Positions 34,017 through 44,510 of a stretch of 64,000 nt of DNA are shown here, piece after piece (positions within the stretch are counted from its first letter, which is position 1; every line of letters begins with the position of its first letter). A program made the translations under genes and the position numbers. The notes beneath the pieces are model-generated. The model did not search any database. It was not told the origin of the DNA and worked only from the letters and a program-made list of their open reading frames with translations. Source of the stretch: Pteria penguin (Eukaryota; Mollusca; Bivalvia; Pterioida; Pteriidae); contig CM068589.1 in NCBI GenBank assembly GCA_035048485.1, positions 8,596,024 through 8,660,023 on the forward strand. The letters are read 5' to 3'.

Positions 34017-36245
34017 CTAGTGCCAATCACTGTAGAGGTAGACGAGATCTCCAACATGTACCGGTTGATTGAAGAGATCCCTTTTGCTTTTCCATTTTGA
34101 GAACGCACTCACAGTATGGTTGGCATCGCGTACGGCGTATTTCTGGTTAATCACACGCTGATCAGAAATTGGTAACGGTTCATTAGTAAATTGGTTGCCC
34201 TGGGTCCACATTTTATGAGCAGATAAACCTGTTAAATGAATACGATAATTCAGTCGAGCAACAGCGACAGATAATGTAAAGTCGGTAATCGAACAGCCTC
34301 CTGGTTCCTGTCGTAATAGTTCATCCTCCAGCTCAGCGATGGCTTTCTTGACGACAGGATTTTTATTTTCATTTTTCACTCGGCATATTACAAGTATGAT
34401 CGTCACGAAGCTCAATTAACCATGGCGGGTGGGCCGTCAAGCAGGTGTGGCTCCATGACTATGCGTAAGAGAGCTTCCCTAAGAGTGTCACGTTTTTCAT
34501 TTGGTGTGAGGCATACTGTAGTGTAAGAGGTGACAGTTTCTCTCAGAACGCACACAAGTTGGCAATTACGTTTGAGAACGTCGGCGGCGAATACCGCTCC
34601 AACCCTTTTCGGCGGGATAATACGATGACTGCGGATCGAGTCTGTCTGGAAACTACTTTAATGACGTCCATGTATAGCACCACTAACACACGTTTTCAAT
34701 GGCATTCTGAAGATTCAATACGGAAATATATCGTTTTAAAACCATTTGCATTTGTTGACAGGTGGGGTAATCAAGCGAAATGTAGTGTTATCAGTCTATT
34801 GAGCACGGATCTTGGCACAATGATTCAGTTCATTACAGAAAGGGATCGGTACGTTCGACGAGAAATAATCCATCTCTGGCAATTCGCGCTACGATGAGAT
34901 AACGTTGAATATTTTTGATATTATTGTCTTTGGTCAGGACACTCGGATTATATAGTCAGCAATCCGGATCGGGTGGTGTACGGTAAAGAAATTTTGCAGT
35001 TAATAACATCCTGTACGGAGACAGATTGTACCACCTCAGTTTCGACGATGAAGTTTCAAATTTGACAAGGAGATTTCTGGCACTCTAAGGCAGTACGTTT
35101 ATCAAAGAAAGTATGATGGCACATTGCGGTTTGTAGAAATGAAGAGATTGAAGGACTAGCCGAGCATTCGCCCCGTCTCAGTTTTTCGAAAGCCTGTCGG
35201 TGAGAACATGTGTCTGGTGTTTAGATTGAATAATGCATGCTCTGTAATGTTTTATTGCGGCAGCGATGTTTAGCGTTTAGATCTGGCACGGAAGCCATGT
35301 GACTTGATGTTTGGATAGCTTAGTGCCGAAGAAGCCTGCTAAACCGAGATTACATTCATGCATTGCGTACAGGGTGGCTCCTATTTCATGCTTGCCAACG
35401 GATCTATCAGTAACGATCCATTTTTCATCAGATGGTATCGGTAGAGTGATAGGCCTGTTCACCTAAAGGCGCGAGTATGCCTTTCGGAAGAATTCATTAA
35501 GTTCGTCTGTCCATTCCACTGCATCATTCGATGGCATACCCGATATTGCGTTCTCAAGTAGTGCTAACAGTTCGGCAAACTTGAGGATCACACAGCCGAG
35601 AATTTTGTAGGCTCCGAGAAATGATCGAAGGCTCGTCATGGAGTCCAAAATTTTGTGTTTCCTTGCGAAAAATTTTTCTTGGGACAATTTCCATCCGAGA
35701 ATGATAGTTTTGCAGTGACATATAGTGTTCTTCGAGGACGATAGATTAAAACCACTGTATTGTATCGACTTCAGAACCATATGCGTGCAAGTTCCTCATT
35801 GGTTTCTCCTACCGCAATGCAAGCTATCGGTCAACTTTGCTACGCAACCGTCTCGCAAGCAGTCACCGAGCTCTCGACACATCAGCTCCTCGAGGGCGGT
35901 CTCGGACCCCGGCATATCCATTGCTTATCGGGTGCACACGCGGATACTGCGATACGGAGCCACTATGCTACAAAATGTTAAGGATTAACGCGATATAGGT
36001 ATTTGGTAAAACGCGTTAATTATGTCTGACACAGCAATGTACTTCCATTTGCCAATTGTCCGAAGGGTTGAATCGACATCAGCGGTTTGTATCGTCCGAC
36101 GTCCTCGAATGCTGTTACAAGCTTGAACATATCATTTAACGTCTTGACAAAGAACGATTGGTTTAAGTGATTTCCTACAATTGCTAAGCAATGTTCAGCA
36201 GGTTCAAATTTTGGTAAGGTGCTTGGCTCATGATTGAGAGTCCTA
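34017..36245 (-). pseudogene. Decayed Ty3/gypsy-like pol (RT, RNase H, integrase)
   Basis: Read on the minus strand, domains appear in pol order across many frame breaks. An RT palm region holds [11 protein letters not shown] and an RT connection holds LRSFLGAYK (35463-35780). An RNase H start with WIVTDRSVGKHEIGATLY, and then FFGTKLSKHQVTW, is at 35277-35462. An integrase C-terminal region with NPVVKKAIAELEDELLR and WTQGNQFTNE is at 34017-34415. About 860 bp between RNase H and the integrase end still give integrase-like stretches with stops. No LTR or gag was found, and a SINE abuts the upstream edge near 36245. Assignment to gypsy rather than another RT-integrase group is by resemblance. 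Confidence 0.68.
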
Positions 36246-36463
36246 GGTTCAAGCCGCATAGCCAGCCCAAAACAGGTGTCCTATCTTTCAGATGAGACAG
36301 TTGAATTAAATCTTTAAACCAAGGTCCCATATCACGGTAGGTGTGGCATTGAAAAGATCCTTCGCTGCCTCATTGGTCTAAAGTGTACAATACATCCGGT
36401 AGATACTGTCATCTACCTGACGTAATCCTGTGTGAAACGTAAACAAGATTCAAACAAACAAAT
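36213..36463 (+). mobile_element. tRNA-derived SINE, diverged
   Basis: tRNA-like head with B-box ggttcaagcc (36246-36255), then ctttcagatgagacagt, gaaaagatccttcgct, and a CAAA-type tail replacing the AATC tail of related copies. It abuts the gypsy-like relic. Confidence 0.7.
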
Positions 36464-37647
36464 AAGGCATGTAGAATAGACTAGAAACATATTTCATAGC
36501 CCTTGTGAAGCATTATATTGCATACTGTAATATGAATTTTTTTGTAGTACATGTTACATGTATAATGTTTTTACAAACCATGGCCATAAAGAGGCACACT
36601 GTTATGACAATGGTGATGTATTGGTACATGTGAATAGGAACTATAATGGTACAGGTAAAACTATATATTATATTAAGGTATTCATAATCATAAATCTTAA
36701 AAGACTTAAAAATCTTAATTTTAGATTCAATTTCAAGTGAATCTTCTTCTTTGACAATACCTTTATTCAGTACTCTGGGATAGTATAAGTTTTTTTAGTT
36801 GGTTTTATGATGCATTATTTTCGGAAATTTTTGAGAATTATATTCTGGGTCTCATACAAACTTGTATAAGAAAAATAAAACAAAACATTTCTTCTTTCAG
36901 AAAATGCAGAAAGTAATGGCATATATGTCATCTACTTTCATTCAACATAATGTGATGAACTGATGCCCACCTACGATGTACAATTGCCTGTTAATTTTGT
37001 TACAATTGAGTCAAATGAGAACCATACTTCTTCAGGTAAGCATTAATTTGTGTACATCCATAAATAATTTTATTTCTATGTCAAATTTTTTACTTTTTGT
37101 TTCTAGGAGCCAGAGTTTTGCAATCAACTAAGTTTTGGTTTTAGCTGATGTACAAATGCACTTATAAATTATATACAATAGAACTAATTTTTATTTACAG
37201 CTTATTTCTTAACTTCTTAATAACTGACATTTTCATAGAAACTTTTTTTCATGTATTGATTTAATCTTTGTAAAATTGTATGATGGATTTAGCATTTTGA
37301 ACAAATTTTCATGAGGCAATATTGTAAACCTTGTACTTCGGTCAATGCAAGTTCCAATTGATATTGAAAGAAGGTACAACACCATCAATATCAATGACAC
37401 TAAATGCATATTACCGCACACGAAGTAAAACATGTAGTTATAATGATCTCCAGTTCATTGAAACTATATTTTTATTGCTTTCCCCCCACATGTCAAGTTA
37501 CAGCTAATAAGATATTTTCTACATCGAGAATCCCAGATCACCCCTGTAGCAAATTTTCATAGACTGAACTACCATCCAGAACACAGAATAGTCAACACAA
37601 ACTGATTTATCTGGTTCTGACATAGAGCTCTTTGAAAGGCAGTATAT
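36464..37647. other. AT-rich DNA upstream of the transposase, nothing recognised
   Basis: Stop-rich. No inverted repeat matching the downstream flank of the transposase was found by eye. Confidence 0.35.
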
Positions 37648-38575
37648 ATGAAAAGAAAAAAAAAACTACACAGGGAGATTTTCATTGAAAATGTAATGAA
37701 AGATGATGAGAGTGTTAAGAAATATACAGGTATCCTATCTGTTTCGTATTGGAATGGCATCTTTAATATATTAAATTCTGATTCCTCAATTAAATATTGG
37801 TCTGGACAAAATAGTGTATCAACCAAGTCATACCAGACAACAGGTAACAAAAAGCCAGGTCCGGCACATAAATTTACACGGTACGAGGAGTTTGTTCTTA
37901 CACTTGTAAGATTTCGGTTGGGCATTGTTGCCTTCTTATTTGGTATATCAACTTCTAGAGTCTCACAGATATTCATAACATGGATTAATTTCATGAATAC
38001 TGTATATTCACCATTGATCAAGAATCCCTCAAGAAGTTAGTTGAAGAAATGCATGCCACTGTCTTTCAAATCAACCTTGCCCAAAACAACTAACATCATT
38101 GACTGTACTGAAATTTACATTCAGAAGCCAACATCGCCAACTGCTCAAGCGCAAACATACAGTACTTATAAAAGCAGTAACACATTCACAGCCTTGGTTA
38201 GCATTACATCAACTGGCGCATTCAATTTTGTATCAAATGTCTGGGGAGGCAATACAGCTGATCGTTACATTACCAATGAATCCGGTTACCTTGATACGAT
38301 TAAAGCCGGGGATGAGATAATGGAAGATAGAGGATTTACCATTCGGAATTTGTTGACGGAGCACCGTGTAACGTCCAACACTCAACCTTTCACACGGAAG
38401 TGTAAATGGGGAAAATGTAAACGCCTGAAAAGCCAAGATATACAAAAACACTAGGAATATTGCACGTCTCAGGATCCATGTGGAGAGGGCAATTGGTAGA
38501 ATGAAAACATTTCCTCTCATTGCAGGTGTCATGCCTTTGAAATTCAACCATCACATGGCCACTTCCACGTAATGA
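37648..38575 (+). pseudogene. ISL2EU/Harbinger-type DDE transposase, one stop and one frameshift
   Basis: A cut-and-paste transposase of the DDE_Tnp_4 type. The first frame (37648-38040) has the helix-turn-helix region typical of the group: KFTRYEEFVLTLVRFRLGI, then FGISTSRVSQIFITWINF. An in-frame TAG (38038-38040) is followed in the same frame by IIDCTEIYIQKP (first Asp, about 38101), TYSTYKSSNT, VWGGNTADRYIT and EDRGF (second Asp, about 38326). After a +1 shift near 38446 the third acidic residue appears in RIHVERAIGRMK (Glu at 38483-38485). All three catalytic residues are thus visible. No THAP domain or terminal repeats were found, so the element limits are open. Assignment to ISL2EU is by resemblance. 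Confidence 0.82.
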
Positions 38576-39030
38576 AATGATCCGTTCCCATATATACATT
38601 GACATCCGAGACGACTTTACGATATGTGTTTCCATGTCAAATGTTTAATTAAAAGAAACAACTCGTTTATTTAAACGTGTGCGTTCCGTCCGGTTACATC
38701 AAGTGGAGTGAAGCGGTATATACATGTATATAGAACATAAACTAAACTTGAAGTGCACTTGAAGTAGACTTAAAATAAGGTTAGTATTAAACTTGATTTC
38801 AAGTTTACTCTGTTGTCGCCAAGTACACTTGAAAAGCAGTCATAAAGTTAACTGAATTGCAACTTTATGGAAGGTTAGACTGCACCTAACTGTAGTCTGT
38901 AGCCATTTTCAGACTTGAATTCTCTCAGTCTTTTACTACCCCACTCACAAGAACCCATGAAACAAACTTAAACATCACAGTGTTGGGTGTCAGGCAAAGA
39001 TTTGAGGTCACTTCCAATTCTGAATTGTTG
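38576..39030. other. Intergenic DNA, nothing recognised
   Basis: Contains loose repeats of cttgaagt / cttgaaat near 38750-38840. No gene. Confidence 0.35.
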
Positions 39031-39034
39031 AAAA

Positions 39035-39480
39035 CTCGGGTAAAATTGACCCATCTGGTAGAGTACGCCTCCTCATACCAAGGACCTTATAATTATCCCG
39101 ATCAGTAAAATCTAAGTTTAATCCTCTGTGATCTCAAACAATTAGATGCTGTTTATTGTTGATAGAGCAACTTATATTTCTTTCTTAAAGGTGGTTTCGA
39201 AGGTTTTCGAACTCTTATCGTTATTTCTTTCAAAGCTGCAGTTGAAATCGCCTGTTAAAAGGATATTCTCTATATTTATAGAATGCTAATGTATAAAAGC
39301 TCTAAGTTGGTTGAAAAAAGCAATTCTATTATGTTCTATGTTCGGGGCATATATATTTACTAATGAGAAAGTCGCATTTTCATATTTAGCACTTACTAAA
39401 AAGTTTCCTACCGTCTGCCGATTTATGGGTATTAATTATATCGATAGCCAAACCTTTTCTAGACACAGACACTCGTTACT
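39035..39480 (-). pseudogene. LINE apurinic-type endonuclease relic
   Basis: Minus-strand translation gives VNIYAPN (complement near 39340-39360) and, about 35 residues later, ILLTGDFNC (near 39238-39265). These are two hallmark motifs of the APE-type endonuclease of non-LTR retrotransposons. Flanking residues are broken by stops. It is a different LINE from the one at 48.9-53.9 kb, where the GDFN box is altered. Confidence 0.62.
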
Positions 39481-39689
39481 AATCACAAGATGGGACCAGC
39501 GACACCGTTTTCGCTGTGTATGGATTCCGGTTCCGACTGCTCCCATGCCACCGAGAGATAGTCAAACATTGCAGGAACAAGTCTTGGGAACCATAGAAAG
39601 TTTACGTGTTCAGACCGCGAAACTAGACGCCTCAGACGATACGAAGACTAGAGCAAAATGAAACGACGGACTAACAAGATATCAAGGCA

Positions 39690-40759
39690 TCACACTATTT
39701 GTATGTATGTATGTTTGTAAATGTATGTAAATGAGTGGAGTGTATGCATGTATATGTATGTTTGATAGGGTGAGTGTGCGCGTTCGCACGTACTGTATTT
39801 GTGTATGCATATGTGTATCGTACCGTTAAACACGTACACGGGTGCCTGTGTACATATATTTCTAGTTTTAAGAATATTACATCGCCATCTCAATATTTCT
39901 ACTCGTGTTGTTCTCAACGTTAAGACTATTTGATTCACGCTATTAACCTGTAATTCGTATAATATTGAAAACATCCTTAACATCGACAGTATTATTCGAA
40001 GAGACATGAATTCATTAATTGTTTCCCTTAGGAAACATTTTTAAGCATTGTATTTTTACTGTAAGGAGGCATGTACTCTAGGGCGTCTAAAATTTTCCAG
40101 AAAAGCTAAGATTCTCTCCCATCGACCCATCTGACAGTTATTAGGAATTTCTATAAATAGGCGATTTAATGTTACTTTTAGGCTGACAGATAGCTTTTTT
40201 GATGTTTAAATTTATTCTGTAATTATACCAAATTCTTAACTATTACCACTCAGCTTGAAAAACGTGTTGATTCGTGTTCTGTATACAGACAATTATTGTT
40301 AAATTGTTATTGTTGATTTCTTTATCTACGACCATAATATAAAAGTCAAATATTTCTGAGATGTCTGTTTATGTGTTTATTTTTCTATGTTCTGAATGTC
40401 CTAAGTCAGTTGTCTTTCCTCTTGTTTGACTAGGCCTACTTCAGAAAAGGAATAACCCTCAACACTAAAATCAAATTTATTCAATTTACATCAAATATGC
40501 CATAATAGGGAGTTACATCAGAGCATAGACTCCTTACAATCTCTAATCTGAGAATCAATTATAAATGACAAAGTAAATGAAAAATGAACACTCGCACCAT
40601 TACACTTGATACATATGTAAATGCACATTCAACTATCCTAACAACCTATCTGTGAATCTATCTGGTGGTTTCGAGTGCACATAGTGGCAAATGAACACAG
40701 ATTCCGTTTTCATCGGCCCTTTTTTTTCAAGACTTTTGGATCAAAGTTACAATTAATCT
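39690..40759. other. GTAT-rich and intergenic DNA
   Basis: 39700-39850 is an irregular TATG-rich stretch. The rest is unassigned. Confidence 0.35.
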
Positions 40760-40764
40760 AATTC

Positions 40765-41040
40765 ATTGAATCCGTAGGACGAAACGATTTGGCGGAAAAT
40801 CCCTGATTGTCGAGGTCAGCTTACCTGATCGCCTCTTGTAAAATACTACTGACAGTCAGTGCCTCGATCGCGGAATAAGGAGTCTTGAGGCTCAAAAATA
40901 CAGACAATATCGTAGAATCTCGTATTGCGGCAGTCCCATAAATGTAATCCTAAAGTGATTTTACTGGGTCCAATTTTCGGCACGTATGTGGAGAAATATG
41001 AACTGCGAATCCATGAGTGTCTTTTATGCCGAAGAAAAGA
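40765..41040 (-). pseudogene. Tyrosine recombinase relic of a DIRS-like element
   Basis: The minus strand reads AALTVSSILQEAIR in one frame and, after a stop, LDNQGFSAKSFRPT. This resembles the region around the second catalytic Arg (the HxxR box) of tyrosine recombinases carried by DIRS-like retroelements. It directly follows the RT/RNase H relic on the same strand, the order expected for DIRS-like elements. The catalytic Tyr was not located. Confidence 0.5.
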
Positions 41041-41332
41041 ACTTTCATACTTCTGTTGTTAAGGAATTCTAATTAATTCATTGAGTAAATCACGTGTTGT
41101 GTCTCTCCAGTTCTTGAATTTATCGTAAGTTCGCGGCGTAATGTCGGATGGTCGTAACATCGCTGTTAGACTGAACAACGTGATCGTCTTCAAACGCAGG
41201 TCTTTGACGTGAGGTTAATGTTCTTGAGCTATGACGTAAACAACTTGTTGAAATCTTACATAGGGAGTATAGCCGATCTTCTCATCGTCGCCTTCGTGAA
41301 TATCTTAATCAAAACATCCATCATATTACGAA

Positions 41333-42360
41333 CTATGGCTGACCTAGCAAGGCTGCTGAGTTATAATGCATCATACATCGTATTAATCGCGGCAAAGGCA
41401 CAATTAAGTTTTGACGATTTCGTGCACTGATTAAAGTACTCCTGTTGTTTGGTATGCGAATCGGTGGACGTGTTGTTGCCCTTTGTAGACGATGGAAACA
41501 CGGTTGTGCTACGACTGTAGTGTCCGCTCCTTGTGCGCACATAATATCTTGTACTTCAGGTAGCAAACGAAATTGTTGTGTAATTTCCAACCCTGCTGAG
41601 CAAGAGCGTTTACTCCTGACGTCATGGTATGGTAAAATCGGCTATTGAAAAGGTCTGTTTTAGTCGTCATGACCAACGCGAACCGATCCGTTGTATGCGA
41701 CCCCCATATAAATTCCAAGAATCGATATAATTCTGGGTGAAGATGCCACTCGTACTTGTGGTTTAAACGACGAGTCCGTCGGATATCGTATCCTTTCTGG
41801 CTGTGTAACAACAAGTGATAGATACATGACTGTTCATATCTTGCGTCCATATTGCGGTAGCTGTTTAATACAACTCGTCCCTTGGACCTCCAACATGATT
41901 CATGTACGCCACCGTTATAAAATTGTCTAACACAATTTACATCGATTTCCCGGTCACGTGATCTCTGAATGCTATCAGTGCCATCCATACGGCCCACATC
42001 TATTAGTGATTTGAGTGGTTGTGTACTATACATTTGTCCCAAAATCCTTGTGCTTGCTTATTTTGTAGGATAGCACCCTAGTCTACTTGTGATGCAGCCG
42101 TGATAAGCTAAGTCTTTTACTGCCGAATCCAACCACTGTAAAGTTGAATCTCAAGATGACTCGATGTACAATAATCGATACGCTGATGGCAATTTTAATT
42201 TACGTGGTAATACGGCTTTTGTTATCGCAATACACTTACCTGTTATACATGGAAGTGTCCTAGCCCTCTCGACCGGTTTTAGCAGGACCCGTCGGATATC
42301 TGACACTATCTTCGATTTTCTTACACGAAGAACAATAGTGTCAAGTGCCATTGACATATC
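41333..42360 (-). pseudogene. DIRS-like RT / RNase H relic
   Basis: On the minus strand, 42151-42357 gives RVRKSKIVSDIRRVLLKP and ITGKCIAITKAVLPRKLKL, as in the RT thumb/connection of YR retroelements. 41509-42042 gives LNHKYEWHLHPELY, IWGSHTTDRFA and SRFYHTMTSGVNALAQQGW. A third frame, 41333-41590, carries RLLPEVQDIM and PPIRIPNNRSTL. Together these match the RNase H and following region of DIRS/Ngaro-type elements. Frame changes and the absence of the upstream RT palm show it is truncated and dead. Confidence 0.62.
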
Positions 42361-42559
42361 TTAAGTATTCCTTACTATTTTCAGGTGTAAGACTTGACTT
42401 CTCAAAATTGAACAGTGTTCCCGAGCTTGACTTAAGTGATATTATAATCTTTTTATTTTGTGTTGTGTGGCTGAGACACTTTCTACAGAGGGTTTGATCA
42501 AATTCATGTATATATACAGTGCTGAATTTTATTTTAATTTTTTTTTTTTTTGTATTTAA

Positions 42560-42700
42560 GGGCACTCACGGCGGCTGTGGCTAGCCAATTAGGAGACAAC
42601 GCCCATTCCTACCGGGCACGTAGTCTCACCTATGAATTCTCAGGGGTCACTGAATGTCCACTGTGATGCATTACTGTTAGCCCAACAGTCATGTGACACC
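42560..42700 (+). mobile_element. Penelope-like element 3'-UTR fragment
   Basis: Contains aggagacaacgcccattcct, accgggcacgtagtctcacc and a caggggtcactg block. These are the three conserved parts of the PLE tail module. No RT sequence is attached. Confidence 0.5.
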
Positions 42701-44510
42701 AGTTTCTGTCGTAAATTACATTATTGTAACCTAGAACTGGTACAAAAGACTTCGTTTCATGCCAATCGACAGCTTTTATAATATCCATATAGCATCATGA
42801 ACAAGCTGTTTAATTTCCTATCAATGACTATAGGAAAGGTAGTGTAAAACGTGTATCAATACTTATATCCATACCAAACATTGCTGGAATAACGACAAGA
42901 TACTTTAGTATCAGCCTTGCTAAGTACATGTACCTATTCAACATTCAATATAATGAACATGACTATAAGTAATGTATTTGTGTACCATAAAAGATAATTG
43001 AAACTAATCTATTAATAAACATACTTTCTTGCAATATCGTAAAGATGTACAATACACAACAATTACAATCAAAACGGTAAGTCGCGCGGTAAGAACAATA
43101 TTTTATGCATAAATTCTTAGAATGGAATCAAAAAAGAATTTTCAAATTAAACTGGTATTCAGAAGAAAGGGCAAGGAAATATGCATACAGTAATCCACCA
43201 TGGACTAATATAGCAATACGTACAATAAGAACATAAATACCCTCCAGATATATTATTCTCTAAAATGTACTTGCAGCAGTGTCAGTTAAACGATATTGTC
43301 TGCTGCAAATTAGCACATAAAACAATACAGAGAAGTATTTTCAAACGAGTAAGAGTAATCTATACATATATAACAACCACATTGCGTAAGGTTGAAAGAT
43401 CGGTAAAATCGTAGTATAAATTCTACGTGTAACATATAATATACAGACATCAACTAGAGTAGTTAACTCTGTCCAGTTAAAGTAGACTCCCCAGCTAAAA
43501 GTAAGAAAGAAAGAGTATTTAAACCCTATGTTCTCAGAAAGGGTTCCGACAAAGAAAGGGAGGAATACGTCCATACTGACAAGAACGGTCATATAATTTC
43601 ATAACATTAATAATACGAGTTCAAGAAATAATCTAGAAGAGGTTGTTAAGCGACCAAGAGGCTTTGTGATGATCTCAAAATCTCAGTATCTATGTGAGAA
43701 TAGAATGCCTCCAACAAAATTCATAAGGCTTCCAGACAAACCCCATGGAAAGGAATCATCTTCGTGCTGTTTGGTTAGAAAATGGACTGCTAAATTTAAA
43801 AGGAAGAAGGAGAGTATTGATTGCTGATTGTTTTACGACACTTTACGTTTATTTTGAAACCACTGAGATATAGCCAAAGAATTTGGCATAAGTTATGGAG
43901 CTGTTCAATCAACCATGAAATACTGATAGTTGGAGATGGATATAATTACATGGCATCGCTCTGTTGACTGTATTCAGTGACATTTTAACATAATTGAATT
44001 TCAAATCTCTGAACACCAATCAGAACCTATGGTCGTCGTCATTATTTGAAACAGCATACAATATATTTAATACTTTTTCGATCATTTTAGCATAACACTG
44101 CTCTTAATATTTTTATTTATTTTGAGAATTCCAATCATTCGGCTATGAGCATCACTGAAGAGACATAACTTGTCGAAATGCGCATATGGTGCACAAAATT
44201 AAAAGATATATATGTTCTATATTTATTATAAAACATCATCATTCATTTTATCCTTAAAATATGGAATCTATCAAAATTACAAAATATGTTAAATAACTTA
44301 ATTAATTTCAATTGAAAATTGTTATTCATTGAATCTAGAAAACACTTAAAATGTCTAAGAGGACGGTTGGCTGGGAACATCGGGCCTTCGAATGGCTACC
44401 TGAATACGCTTTTAGCAAAAGACTAATACCATCTCGTGAATAAATACAATCATCTAACAATGGATAATCTATAGAACAGAATTCCTTTTGTGCAATTATG
44501 ATAATGTAAA
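42701..44510. other. Intergenic DNA, nothing firm
   Basis: About 1.8 kb. Positions 44147-44195 (catcactgaagagacataac, cgaaatgcgcatatggtgca) look like a motif common in mollusc repeats, but the family is not established. Confidence 0.35.

Noticed and set aside
34559..34897. 112-codon plus frame
   Set aside because: It is antisense to the gypsy-like integrase relic, which has better supported motifs.
37569..38021. 150-codon minus frame
   Set aside because: Antisense shadow of the ISL2EU-like transposase on the plus strand, whose motifs are clear.
39311..39661. 116-codon plus frame
   Set aside because: Its first half is antisense to the LINE endonuclease relic. The charged tail alone is not enough to support a gene.
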